A stretch of DNA of 40,249 bases from an uncultured bacterium (GCA_903933735.1 CAIZLB010000028.1:1-40249); one strand, 5' to 3'. Shown: positions 24,232-31,765, counted from the stretch's first letter. Program-made: numbers and translations. Notes: generated by a model not told the origin, from the sequence alone.

Positions 24232-24592
24232 TAAAAAAAAACATCCCTCACCCCGACGATCTAGGCCTTTTGAGGGGCTTTGCAGGGTGAAGGAATAAGT
24301 TGTTCCATTCGATTGTTAGTCTGATCGATCAGAGGTCGGTAGAATGGTATTTACCAGTTGCTGATCGTCGCGAAATCCAATATCATCACTTTGATGTACA
24401 AACTTCGCGAAAGCGGGGTTTTCGAGAGCTAATTTATGTCATAGCGCCGGCTCTCTGGAATTAAGAGGCGCTTACAGAGACTGAATGTTCATAGGTTTGG
24501 GGTGTTGAGGTATTTGGTTCGTGTTGGTCGGCGTGGCGGGGGGGCTGAGTGTTCAAACTAGCCTGACCGCCGTCTGTTGATTTAAAACCGAC
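24232..24592 (-). ncRNA. Large structured RNA B with two H-type pseudoknots
   Basis: This minus-strand RNA of about 355 nt has its own promoter and terminator. Pseudoknot 1: 24424-24429 with 24450-24455 (GAGAGC/GCTCTC) crossed by 24443-24448 with 24467-24472 (AGCGCC/GGCGCT). Pseudoknot 2: 24305-24310 with 24342-24347 crossed by 24326-24332 with 24361-24367. Between them is a 7-bp stem, 24368-24374 with 24404-24410. A 5' domain has GGCGG/CCGCC. An A/C-rich, almost G-free stretch (24494-24530) leads to ATG and a six-codon frame, MNIQSL, that stops at pseudoknot 1. It lacks tRNA-like ends, so it is not ordinary tmRNA, and it has no RNase P signature. Confidence 0.65.
24240..24292 (-). terminator. 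Terminator of RNA B
   Basis: CTTCACCC (24285-24292) pairs with GGGTGAGG (24246-24253), followed by GATGTTTTTTTTT. A GCC/GGC hairpin lies inside. Confidence 0.65.
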
Positions 24593-24598
24593 TTAAGT

Positions 24599-24627
24599 AT
24601 AGTAGCATACCACTACCTTTATGTCAA
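24599..24627 (-). promoter_or_regulatory. Promoter of RNA B
   Basis: On the minus strand, TTGACA (24622-24627), 17 bp, TACTAT (24599-24604). The upstream flank matches the promoter of RNA A. Confidence 0.75.
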
Positions 24628-24649
24628 GCGATTATAAATCACCAAAAAT

Positions 24650-24691
24650 ATGCAAGAAAAGAGACCTGTCGGAGGGTTGCTCCGGCAGGTC
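24650..24691 (-). terminator. Terminator of the 24839-24979 transcript
   Basis: GACCTGCCGGAG pairs with CTCCGACAGGTC (12 bp, one wobble) around CAACC, followed by TCTTTTCTT. Confidence 0.8.
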
Positions 24692-24838
24692 CATGATGCA
24701 TATCCAAATTCTGTTAAAACACGATACATGGGCTATCGTGGAAGAATACCATTTATCTTTGCGCCCGGATTCTTCAAAGGCGCGTTTTAAATGAAGGCTT
24801 TCATGTCTTTCTGTATCAATGATGCGCAGCGGGCCTTG
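24692..24838 (-). other. Structured 3' UTR of the small gene
   Basis: Between the TAG stop and the terminator, the minus strand has a CACGATA/TATCGTG hairpin followed by TTTTAAC and a GCGCC/GGCGC hairpin. The frame of the small gene stays open past its TAG for about 68 codons. This may be chance or mark a longer ancestral gene. Confidence 0.4.
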
Positions 24839-24979
24839 CTACTGATTGTCGGCGATGTTGTTGTCGGCGGCGATGCAGATGACCGTCTTGGCTTTGGTCA
24901 ATTGCGTCGTGGTCGTGATGGCGATGATCGCTTTGGTGGTGTGGCCGCGGATTGGCGGCCGATTCGGTGCATTCGTCAT
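24839..24979 (-). CDS. Small Thr/Ala-rich protein
   Basis: The protein has 46 residues, MTNAPNRPPIRG then a Thr/Ile/Ala-rich middle (TTKAIIAITTTTQL) and an acidic end. There is no known domain. The evidence is a promoter, an A/C-rich leader (AACACAACACAAACCAG) like those of other short genes here, an ATG, and a strong downstream terminator. It is GC-rich compared with its surroundings. A longer frame on the opposite strand (24791-25075) and another on this strand are less likely because they lack such signals. Confidence 0.5.
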   Translation of the reverse strand: MTNAPNRPPIRGHTTKAIIAITTTTQLTKAKTVICIAADNNIADNQ

Positions 24980-25052
24980 ATGCTTGTCTGGTTTGTGTTG
25001 TGTTACTTAGGTCAGCACGTGATTCGTAAATCTCCAATGTGCTACATAAAAA

Positions 25053-25081
25053 ATATTACACCCAATAAAAAATAAATGCAA
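25053..25081 (-). promoter_or_regulatory. Promoter of the 24839-24979 gene
   Basis: On the minus strand, TTGCAT (25076-25081), 17 bp, TAATAT (25053-25058) with an upstream TG. It begins right after the dprA stop codon. The leader contains an AGCAC/GTGCT hairpin. Confidence 0.6.
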
Positions 25082-25777
25082 CTATTTTTTATAGATATCC
25101 ACACCATATACCATCGCCAATTGCATCAACATGCCTCTCAGTGTTTCTAGACTGATCATGATCTTCGCCCCTCTATCTATAAGATCATTTGTACCTTGTG
25201 AATTTCTTGAAAATATATTACCTGGCACACTCAAAACCTCACGATTATAATCAATAGCCAAGTTCGCTGTTATAAGTGTACCCGATTTTTCTTCAGCCTC
25301 AACAACTATAGTCATATGAGATAAACCAGCCATCAAACGATTCCTCACCGGAAAAGTCCAAAGACTGGACCGAGTCTGCGGCTCAAACTCATTCACCACA
25401 AGTCCTCCATGATCCAATATCTCATGTTTAAGATCAAGATGGGCTCTAGGATAGAAAAAATCATCATCTATACCGGATCCTGGTATAGCTATAGTCTTGA
25501 TATCATGTTTTATAGATAAAGTATGTACTAGCCCGTCTATACCATAAGCAGCACCAGACACTGTTATCACATTGAAATCTTTCAAGAACTCTATAATATG
25601 CTCTGTCACCTGTATACCATAAGGTGAAGCTTTTCTAGGTCCTACAATACATATATATAGATGCTTTTCTCGAAGTAGATCGATATCACCCTCATAAAAT
25701 AACCTTGTTGGTTTATCAGGTATATTGTTTATGAGCTCGTTTAGACTATTTATATTTTTTATTTCTTTTGTATTCAT
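25082..25777 (-). CDS. dprA: DNA-processing protein DprA (short form)
   Basis: The protein has 231 residues, only the Rossmann-like DprA core. It has YICIVGPRKASPYG, VSGAAYGIDGLVHTLSI, PGSGIDDDFFYPRAH and VVVEAEEKSGTLITA. The N-terminal SAM and C-terminal winged-helix domains of longer DprAs are missing. DprA binds incoming single-stranded DNA and loads RecA during transformation. With the type IV pilin this supports natural competence. A TATAAT box lies about 8 nt before the ATG. Confidence 0.92.
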   Translation of the reverse strand: MNTKEIKNINSLNELINNIPDKPTRLFYEGDIDLLREKHLYICIVGPRKASPYGIQVTEHIIEFLKDFNVITVSGAAYGIDGLVHTLSIKHDIKTIAIPGSGIDDDFFYPRAHLDLKHEILDHGGLVVNEFEPQTRSSLWTFPVRNRLMAGLSHMTIVVEAEEKSGTLITANLAIDYNREVLSVPGNIFSRNSQGTNDLIDRGAKIMISLETLRGMLMQLAMVYGVDIYKK

Positions 25778-25840
25778 ATAGGAAAATTATAGCTTTTCTG
25801 ATATGATATTTTTATAAAGAAATAATAAATAATAAACAAA

Positions 25841-27115
25841 ATGTTAGACATCAAATTCATTCGAGAACATAAGGATTTTATAAAAGAAGCTGCTAGAAAA
25901 AAAAGAATTTCTTTCGATGTTGAGGCTTTAGTCGACATCGACGAGAAAAGAAAATCCATCTTAACTAGTATAGAAAACAAAAAAGCTGAGCAGAACAAGT
26001 GCAGTCTTTTTATTGCCAATCCTCAGCACTTGGGTTCCTCTTATCAAAAACAAGAACTTATAGAGAAAATGACCGTTTTAAAGACTGAGATGAAAAAAGA
26101 GGAGGAAGAATTGACTGAAGTTATGAAAGTTTGGCATGATCTTATGTTGCAAGTTCCAAACATTCCAGACATGTCTGTGCCTGAAGGCGAAAGCGAGAAT
26201 GATAATCAAGAACTTCGCACATGGGGCGATATACCGGCTTTTTCATTTACACCTAAAAATCATATAGAGCTTTGCGAGATGTATGATCTTGCTGACTTTG
26301 AAAGAGGGGCAAAGATTTCTGGATTTCGTGGATATGTATTAAAAGGTGCAGGAGCCCAACTTGAATTCGCTGTATGGCAATATGTTATGAATTTTATGGT
26401 AAATAGGGGGTATAATCCTATGATAGTGCCATCTCTCGTTCGTCGTGAGACTTTGATGGGTACAGGTTATCTTCCACAAGGTGAGGATGATCTCTATAAG
26501 ACTCAAGATGATGAATATCTTGCAGGTACAGGAGAAGTGGCAACTATGAGTTATTATGCAGGTGAAGTGTTGGATAAAAAAGATTTACCAAAAAAGATGG
26601 TTGCCTTCTCACCATGTTTTAGAAGAGAGGCGGGAAGTCATAGTCGTGATACAAAAGGGCTTATACGTGTACATGAATTTTTCAAACTTGAACAAGTTAT
26701 ACTTTGTGAAGCCAGTCATACTTTATCTGTTGATTTTCATGAAGAGCTTTTAAAAAATACAGAAGATATTATGCAAGAGCTTGGTATACCCTATAGAGTT
26801 ATACTTATGTGTACAGCTGACATTGGTTTAGGTCATGTCAAAAAATACGACATAGAAGCCTGGGTACCAAGTCAAAATACCTACAGAGAAACTCATAGTG
26901 CCTCATATTTTCATGATTTTCAGGCCAGAAGATTGAATATCAGATATAAAGATGATGAGGGGAAATTGCGTTTCGTTCATTCACTTAACAACACAGCTAT
27001 CGCTACACCTCGTGTACTCGTAGCAATATTAGAAAATTATCAACAAGAAGACGGATCTATAAAGATTCCTGACGTTTTAAAACCATACATGAATGGCATT
27101 GAAATCATCAAATAA
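25841..27115 (+). CDS. serS: Seryl-tRNA synthetase
   Basis: The protein has 424 residues and starts MLDIKFIREHKDFIKEAARKK. The N-terminal long antiparallel coiled coil (about 27-105) that grips the tRNA-Ser variable arm is followed by the class II core. Motif 2 is FRREAGSHSRDTKGLIRVHEFFKLE and motif 3 is NNTAIATPRVLVAILENY. The 5' leader is AT-rich and G-free. It overlaps the following ftsQ-like gene by 23 bp. Confidence 0.97.
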   Translation: MLDIKFIREHKDFIKEAARKKRISFDVEALVDIDEKRKSILTSIENKKAEQNKCSLFIANPQHLGSSYQKQELIEKMTVLKTEMKKEEEELTEVMKVWHDLMLQVPNIPDMSVPEGESENDNQELRTWGDIPAFSFTPKNHIELCEMYDLADFERGAKISGFRGYVLKGAGAQLEFAVWQYVMNFMVNRGYNPMIVPSLVRRETLMGTGYLPQGEDDLYKTQDDEYLAGTGEVATMSYYAGEVLDKKDLPKKMVAFSPCFRREAGSHSRDTKGLIRVHEFFKLEQVILCEASHTLSVDFHEELLKNTEDIMQELGIPYRVILMCTADIGLGHVKKYDIEAWVPSQNTYRETHSASYFHDFQARRLNIRYKDDEGKLRFVHSLNNTAIATPRVLVAILENYQQEDGSIKIPDVLKPYMNGIEIIK

Positions 27116-27833
27116 AAAGCATAAATTCTTTTTTAGATTAATCTCAATATTATTATTGATTGGTATTCTGTTTTTGCTGTATTGGTTTGTCTATGGAAAT
27201 TTTTGGAAAATAAACAGCATAGAGATAGTTGATGCAAAACATACTGATGTTGAATTATTAAAGACTGATGTTTATAACATCTCTCAAACTAAAAAGTTTT
27301 TAATTATTCCCAATAATCATATATTGTTCTTATCTAAAAAACAGATAATGGATCATATTATGAATACTTATCCATCAGTGGAGAATGTCGTTGTGGATAA
27401 AACTAAAGATAGAGATATTATCATAAATATAAAAGATAGAATGCCTATGGGTGTTTGGTGTGATGAAAATTGTTTTTTCTTTGATGATGAAGGCATTCTT
27501 TTTAAAAAGAGTTTTGATTTTACTGGAGCTGTATTTACTACATGGACTACTGTGGCTAGCAGTAGTTTAAAGTTTTATGATAAAACTTTATGTCTTGACA
27601 TATGTGTTGACAAAAAGTTTGTTGGTTTCTTAAGTAAGAATAGAATAAAAAAAGTATCTATGAGTGGGGATGATTTTAAGATGGATACAGAATATGGTTT
27701 TTATATAAAATCTTTAAATAATGCAAGTACAACTATGCGAAATCTGAGTCTTTTCAATAATGAATATAAAGGGGATTTGAAGGCTTTGGAATATGTTGAT
27801 GTGAGGTTTGGAGATAAGATTTTTTATAAATAG
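27093..27833 (+). CDS. FtsQ/DivIB-like POTRA protein
   Basis: The protein has 246 residues. A basic cytoplasmic start and one membrane helix (about 13-33) lead to a POTRA-like domain (INSIEIVDAKHTDVELLKTDVYNI...) and a beta domain with VENVVVDKTKDRDIIINIKDRMPMGVW and DDEGILF. This order matches FtsQ/DivIB, which links cell-wall synthesis to division. It starts inside serS, so translation is probably coupled. Confidence 0.75.
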   Translation: MALKSSNKKHKFFFRLISILLLIGILFLLYWFVYGNFWKINSIEIVDAKHTDVELLKTDVYNISQTKKFLIIPNNHILFLSKKQIMDHIMNTYPSVENVVVDKTKDRDIIINIKDRMPMGVWCDENCFFFDDEGILFKKSFDFTGAVFTTWTTVASSSLKFYDKTLCLDICVDKKFVGFLSKNRIKKVSMSGDDFKMDTEYGFYIKSLNNASTTMRNLSLFNNEYKGDLKALEYVDVRFGDKIFYK

Positions 27834-27836
27834 AAA

Positions 27837-27909
27837 GCCTCGCTAGCTCAGTTGGTAGAGCAGTACACTCGTAAAGTACAGGTCACAAGTTCGATTCTTG
27901 TGCGAGGCT
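27837..27909 (+). tRNA. tRNA-Thr (anticodon CGT)
   Basis: The acceptor GCCTCGC pairs with GCGAGGC. The D arm is GCTCAGTTGGTAGAGC, the anticodon loop is CTCGTAA (anticodon CGT) and the T arm is ACAAG-TTCGATT-CTTGT. It starts 3 bp after the ftsQ-like gene. CCA is not encoded. Confidence 0.93.
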
Positions 27910-27934
27910 CATAATAAAATGATACAATTAATTC

Positions 27935-28624
27935 ATGCAAGAAAATATAAAAAATAATCATACATTATTAATAGGAACTTTAGCATCTGCTGTAGTCTTG
28001 ATATTTTCACTGGTATTTTTGATATCAGCAAAGTCTTTTTCAGATCAAGGTTCATATATTGAGGTTAAAGGCTCATCGGAAAGAATAGTTAAAGCCGATG
28101 TAGCTATTTGGAATTTATCATTTGATATAAAATCCAATGATATAGATGAATTATATTCTAATATAGAGTCATCAACTGCTATTATAAATAAATTCTTAAA
28201 AGATAAAGGTTTTGAAGATGCTGAGATCAATATTGCTCCTGTAAGTATTTATCAAAATTCTTATAAAGATGCATTATATCTCTATAATTCAACTACTAGA
28301 TTATCTGTCTATACTAACAAAGTTGATTTAGTTAAAACAGCATCAAAAGATACTTTGAATCTTATCAAGAAGGGTGTGGCCTTGAATATGAATGATATCA
28401 ATTTTGAATTTTCTGATATAAATAGTGTTAAACCTGCGATGTTAGCTGAAAGTATTAAAAATGCAAAAGATACAGCTAAGGGATTTGCTAAAGAATCAGG
28501 TTCGGGACTTGGATCAGCTGTTAGAGGAAATCAGGGTGTTTTTGATATAACAGAAAAAGATCCAGGATCACCTGAATATAAAAAGATCAGAGTGGTTTCT
28601 ACTTTGAGGTTCTTGTTAAAATAG
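27935..28624 (+). CDS. SIMPL/DUF541 family protein
   Basis: The protein has 229 residues. An N-terminal membrane anchor (about 9-30) precedes the SIMPL domain, with YIEVKGSSERIVKADVAIWNLSF, then FLKDKGFEDAEINIAPVSI and a C-terminal AKDTAKGFAKESGSGLG and VVSTLRFLL. The family forms periplasmic or surface rings and its role is not settled. Extended -10 TGA-TACAAT (27923-27928) ends 6 nt before the ATG. Confidence 0.82.
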   Translation: MQENIKNNHTLLIGTLASAVVLIFSLVFLISAKSFSDQGSYIEVKGSSERIVKADVAIWNLSFDIKSNDIDELYSNIESSTAIINKFLKDKGFEDAEINIAPVSIYQNSYKDALYLYNSTTRLSVYTNKVDLVKTASKDTLNLIKKGVALNMNDINFEFSDINSVKPAMLAESIKNAKDTAKGFAKESGSGLGSAVRGNQGVFDITEKDPGSPEYKKIRVVSTLRFLLK

Positions 28625-28625
28625 A

Positions 28626-28654
28626 TTTACACGGAGATTGTTTTGTGGTATTTT
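28626..28654 (+). promoter_or_regulatory. Promoter of the 28680 gene
   Basis: TTTACA (28626-28631), 17 bp, TATTTT (28649-28654). The leader of about 19 nt is A/C-rich near the ATG. Confidence 0.45.
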
Positions 28655-28679
28655 GTGATTGTTAAGCACTACCAAAAAT

Positions 28680-29045
28680 ATGACAAATTCAACTCTTGCC
28701 ACCGTTCTTATTTCCGAATATCAGGTTCAGGTTAGCCTGGCTATGATATTGTCGTTTGTATTCTTTGCATTGATTGCATGTCTTGTTAAATATAGAAGTT
28801 TAGTGTATATGAGACTTGTTTATGCTCTGACTATTATCTTTGTATTGATTCCTCTTGTATATATAGCTAAATTGACAGGTGATACAGTTACATATGTTAT
28901 TGGTACCTTCTTCGTCGCATGTACTGCTGGTAATATATTGTTTATAAGACCGAGCTTTGTGAAGAGTAATTTTATGTATATTGTCCCAGTAATGATTGTG
29001 TTGATTTTCGTATACTGGGCGCAGGCGATGTATAGGTTTGCCTGA
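28680..29045 (+). CDS. Small four-helix membrane protein
   Basis: The protein has 121 residues from the ATG at 28680. The frame is open from a TTG at 28659, but the ATG after the leader ACTACCAAAAAT is better. Hydrophobic segments lie at about 18-35, 45-62, 68-85 and 96-115. There is no known motif. The next element is a strong terminator, so it is monocistronic. Confidence 0.6.
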   Translation: MTNSTLATVLISEYQVQVSLAMILSFVFFALIACLVKYRSLVYMRLVYALTIIFVLIPLVYIAKLTGDTVTYVIGTFFVACTAGNILFIRPSFVKSNFMYIVPVMIVLIFVYWAQAMYRFA

Positions 29046-29060
29046 TTGATGGTTTTCTAT

Positions 29061-29096
29061 TGTGCCGGTCCAGGAGGGATCGGCACTTTTTTATTG
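29061..29096 (+). terminator. Terminator before tRNA-Glu
   Basis: GTGCCG pairs with CGGCAC around GTCCAGGAGGGAT, followed by TTTTTTATT. Confidence 0.8.
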
Positions 29097-29124
29097 GTTA
29101 AGTTTATGTTATATTTTGAGTTAT

Positions 29125-29199
29125 GGCCCTATCGTCTAACGGTTAGGACAGCAGGTTCTCAATCTGCTAATCGGAGTTCGATTCTCCGTGGGGTCACCA
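29125..29199 (+). tRNA. tRNA-Glu (anticodon CTC)
   Basis: The acceptor GGCCCTA pairs with TGGGGTC with G-T wobbles. The anticodon stem GCAGG/TCTGC encloses TTCTCAA (anticodon CTC). The T arm is CGGAG-TTCGATT-CTCCG. CCA is encoded, unlike the other tRNAs here. The bases after it begin a repeat found again at 30 and 31.4 kb. Confidence 0.9.
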
Positions 29200-29230
29200 T
29201 TTAGAGAGTGAGTGAAAGTGTTCGAGAAGG
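29192..29230. repeat. tRNA-end-linked repeat, copy 1
   Basis: The site runs from the tRNA-Glu 3' end (GGTCACCATTTAGAGAG) to GAAAGTGTTCGAGAAGG (29214-29230). The last 17 bases recur with one change at 30014-30030. The first part recurs at 30103-30120 and 31356-31372. Confidence 0.6.
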
Positions 29231-29254
29231 ATAAATCTGGTATAGTAAATATAT

Positions 29255-30040
29255 ATGAATAATTTATCATTAGAAAATGTAAGTTCCTTAACGAATAATG
29301 AACTTGTCACCAGAATGGATGAAATTATCAATTCCGGTCAATTATCTGAAAGAGGTAACAAGATTCTACAACTAGAAGTCTCCAATATGATGAATACTGA
29401 GAAAGTTAAGAATTGGTCAAACGATTTTCAGAGAAAAATTGCATACAAAACTTTTCAAACTCTTTGGCAATTAAGGGTTTCTGAGTTCAAGCCAATTATT
29501 GATCATGGTCTTCCCGGAGATAAAGATGTCCAAAAACAATTTGATTGGCTTACTAATTATCAGTGGGTAATTATATCTAGTCGAATTGTTTTTGAATGTT
29601 TAAGAGATTTAATATATATGATTGACAAAGGAAAACCTCTTGAGGGAGGTAAAACTAAAAAAATTAAATCATGGTTAAAAGAAGAAAATAATAATTTTAA
29701 ACCGCTAGCAATTTTACTAGTTAGAGGATTAAAATTTTCTAGACTAAAAAGGGAGCCAGAGATTCATAATAATTCAAACTATTCAAATAAGTTATTGTCT
29801 CTTTCTGTTGCAGAAATTGATAATTCTGTATTTAGTCTTACTAAATATATTAAACAATATTGGGGAGATATCTTGAAAATGGCTGATGGTCAAAACTTCG
29901 GTGGTTACCCTGTTTTTAGAGATGAATTTGATGATAAAGAGTGGTATCAATTAATAAAAGAAGGTGATATAAATAAAATAAACAATAAAATTGATGAGAT
30001 GTTTGAAATAGTAGAAAGTGCTCGAGAAGGGTCAGACTAA
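29255..30040 (+). CDS. Hypothetical protein, possible HEPN-like fold
   Basis: The protein has 261 residues, mostly helical and charged, without a membrane segment. Near residue 165 it has R-E-P-E-I-H, an R-x4-H pattern like the catalytic motif of HEPN ribonucleases, preceded by a long helix. That is a weak clue only. The last residues (ESAREG) are encoded by a copy of the repeat at 29214-29230, so the gene fills an 800-bp repeat-bounded cassette. TATAGT (29241-29246) ends 8 nt before the ATG. Confidence 0.5.
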   Translation: MNNLSLENVSSLTNNELVTRMDEIINSGQLSERGNKILQLEVSNMMNTEKVKNWSNDFQRKIAYKTFQTLWQLRVSEFKPIIDHGLPGDKDVQKQFDWLTNYQWVIISSRIVFECLRDLIYMIDKGKPLEGGKTKKIKSWLKEENNNFKPLAILLVRGLKFSRLKREPEIHNNSNYSNKLLSLSVAEIDNSVFSLTKYIKQYWGDILKMADGQNFGGYPVFRDEFDDKEWYQLIKEGDINKINNKIDEMFEIVESAREGSD

Positions 30041-30142
30041 TTCTTAAATCTTGTTCAAAATGACATTACAGGGTATAACTGACCACAGTTCGAGCCCGAG
30101 AAGGTTCACCAAAAAGAGAGCTAGTTCGAGCACTCGAGAAGG
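30014..30142. repeat. tRNA-end-linked repeat, copy 2 (compound)
   Basis: Three related sites: GAAAGTGCTCGAGAAGG (30014-30030, inside the ORF end), GTTCGAGCCCGAGAAGG (30088-30104) and GTTCGAGCACTCGAGAAGG (30124-30142). The last is preceded by GGTTCACC-AAAAAGAGAG, like the tRNA-Glu 3' end. The TTCGAG-CTCGAG core is an inverted repeat. Confidence 0.6.
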
Positions 30143-30185
30143 GTTAATGGTAAATCCTATATAATTATTGTATATTATATTTATT

Positions 30186-30824
30186 ATGAATAGATATTCA
30201 GACATAATAATGACTATATTCATCTCGGTCGCTCTAATAACCTTATCTGTGTTATCTTTAGATAAAGAAATATTGTCATCTAATTTTATTTTAATCTCCT
30301 CATTAATAGCGATATTTCATGGTATATCTATGAAAATTGCAGATTTATTAGATGAACACGGCATGAAATCATTCAAAGGATCGGCCATATATTATGGTAT
30401 TTTATGGGGTGGTTTTGCATCCTTGTGGGTTATTGTAGATATACATCTTGCAAATGCTATTTTAGCTACTGTACTAGCCTTTCTGATAAGAATGAGGTTG
30501 GATTATAGAAATCATGCTATAGCAGCTGCTATGGTGATTATTACTTTTATATCTGTATCAAGTATAATACCTAGCGAATTTATTTTACTGTTTTCTGGAT
30601 TTACACTGTTGGGATTAATAAAAGATCATTTAGGTGAAAGAAAGATAGCAAATAAAATATTTTATTATATAAGTGAATTTGCATCATATAGTATAATCAC
30701 GTCTTTTGTTTATTCTATTATCTTGGGAAATTGGATTGTATTTATTGCTGTTACTTTATCAACTGTATCTTACGGTTTTGTTAAATTTTATTTTCATAAA
30801 TGGGGGTATTGTAAAATAATTTAA
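30186..30824 (+). CDS. Multi-pass membrane protein, function unknown
   Basis: The protein has 213 residues from the ATG at 30186; the frame is open a few codons earlier from a TTG. About six hydrophobic helices span most of its length, with one short polar stretch, DLLDEHGMKSFKGS. No motif is recognised. TATTAT (30173-30178) ends 7 nt before the ATG, which decides the start. It is followed 4 bp later by the next gene. Confidence 0.6.
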   Translation: MNRYSDIIMTIFISVALITLSVLSLDKEILSSNFILISSLIAIFHGISMKIADLLDEHGMKSFKGSAIYYGILWGGFASLWVIVDIHLANAILATVLAFLIRMRLDYRNHAIAAAMVIITFISVSSIIPSEFILLFSGFTLLGLIKDHLGERKIANKIFYYISEFASYSIITSFVYSIILGNWIVFIAVTLSTVSYGFVKFYFHKWGYCKII

Positions 30825-30828
30825 TTAT

Positions 30829-31251
30829 ATGTATCTACAAATCTTTATACCAACGATACTTGCCATACTTGCCTATATTTTAGGTAGATTTCGTGATAAT
30901 AATAAGCAAATTTTTGATAAAAAATTAGAGATTTATTCAAACATTGTCATTGAAATAAGCCAACATAGATACCTTAAATTTTCTAATCAAACAGAAAGTG
31001 ATGATTTGTTAATAAGATTATTTGCACCAGTAAGGTTGATTGGTGGTGATAGTGTTGTTGATGAAATTCGAGAGTATTTTTCACTTGTCTGTGAATATTT
31101 TAATTCAGTTGACGATAAAACAAAAAAACAAATAATAAATAAAATATCAAAAAGTGCAATGGATCTTGAGCAGTTAATGAGAAAAGATCTTGGAAAGAAA
31201 AGGGTTTTAACAAAAATGGAAATATTTTTTCACAATATGATTAAAAAATAA
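30829..31251 (+). CDS. Membrane-anchored helical protein
   Basis: The protein has 140 residues: one N-terminal helix (about 4-20), then a charged helical domain (FDKKLEIYSNIVIEIS). This anchor-plus-helices plan is common in small accessory proteins of genomic islands. No family is recognised. It is probably cotranscribed with 30186-30824, and both lie in one repeat-bounded cassette. Confidence 0.55.
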   Translation: MYLQIFIPTILAILAYILGRFRDNNKQIFDKKLEIYSNIVIEISQHRYLKFSNQTESDDLLIRLFAPVRLIGGDSVVDEIREYFSLVCEYFNSVDDKTKKQIINKISKSAMDLEQLMRKDLGKKRVLTKMEIFFHNMIKK

Positions 31252-31355
31252 TTTTATTATTTTTTAATCACTCTCGAGAAAGGTCGATTAAATATCGAAA
31301 AATCACTAAAAACAACCTTACCCAGTAATGAACCGCTTGGTTATATCCCTCAAGG

Positions 31356-31393
31356 GCTCACATTTTAGAGAGGTGGTTCGAGCCCTCGAGAAG
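31356..31393. repeat. tRNA-end-linked repeat, copy 3
   Basis: CTCACATTTTAGAGAG followed by GTTCGAGCCCTCGAGAAG (31376-31393). It matches copies 1 and 2. Upstream (31272-31281) is one more CTCGAGAAAG half-site. Confidence 0.6.
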
Positions 31394-31450
31394 ACTTATA
31401 TAAGTAATCCCGCTATATATTTTATTATTTAATGTGGTATAGTATAGGGC

Positions 31451-31765
31451 ATGAAAATAATTTCTAGTATAATTCTATTTATTGGATTAATTATGGTTTT
31501 CACCCCTGTATATTCCTTTTTCGGAGGTGATCCATTAGGTGGTGGATATTTTACTTTATTTATTGGTCTACCTTTGATTTTGATTGGATTAACTTTATTC
31601 TTTAGTATAGTCTCATCACTCTTAATTTTTGTTGGAATTATAATATATTGGATTGGTCAGATATACTCTTTAACAGCAATTATTGTGATTGGATTAATAA
31701 TTTTATCTATAGGATTATTGTATGGCATAAGTCAGGGTGTATATAAAATAATTAAAAATCATTAA
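31451..31765 (+). CDS. Small hydrophobic membrane protein
   Basis: The protein has 104 residues and is nearly all hydrophobic: about three to four helices with a short GGDPLGGGY loop after the first. The family is unknown. Extended -10 TGG-TATAGT (31438-31443) ends 7 nt before the ATG. Confidence 0.55.
   Translation: MKIISSIILFIGLIMVFTPVYSFFGGDPLGGGYFTLFIGLPLILIGLTLFFSIVSSLLIFVGIIIYWIGQIYSLTAIIVIGLIILSIGLLYGISQGVYKIIKNH

Noticed and set aside
24232-24627. RNA B as tmRNA or RNase P RNA
   Set aside because: No tRNA-like T arm and acceptor pair, no tag sequence, and none of the conserved RNase P blocks (GAGGAAAGTCC, ACAGAA) on either strand.
24816-25037. 73-codon minus-strand frame starting with TTG
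   Set aside because: His/Arg-rich low-complexity product that overlaps the ATG-started 46-codon frame; the latter has the better start context.
24791-25075. 94-codon plus-strand frame opposite the 46-codon gene
   Set aside because: It has no promoter or leader signal, and the opposite strand carries promoter, A/C-rich leader and terminator. Probably a GC-rich shadow.
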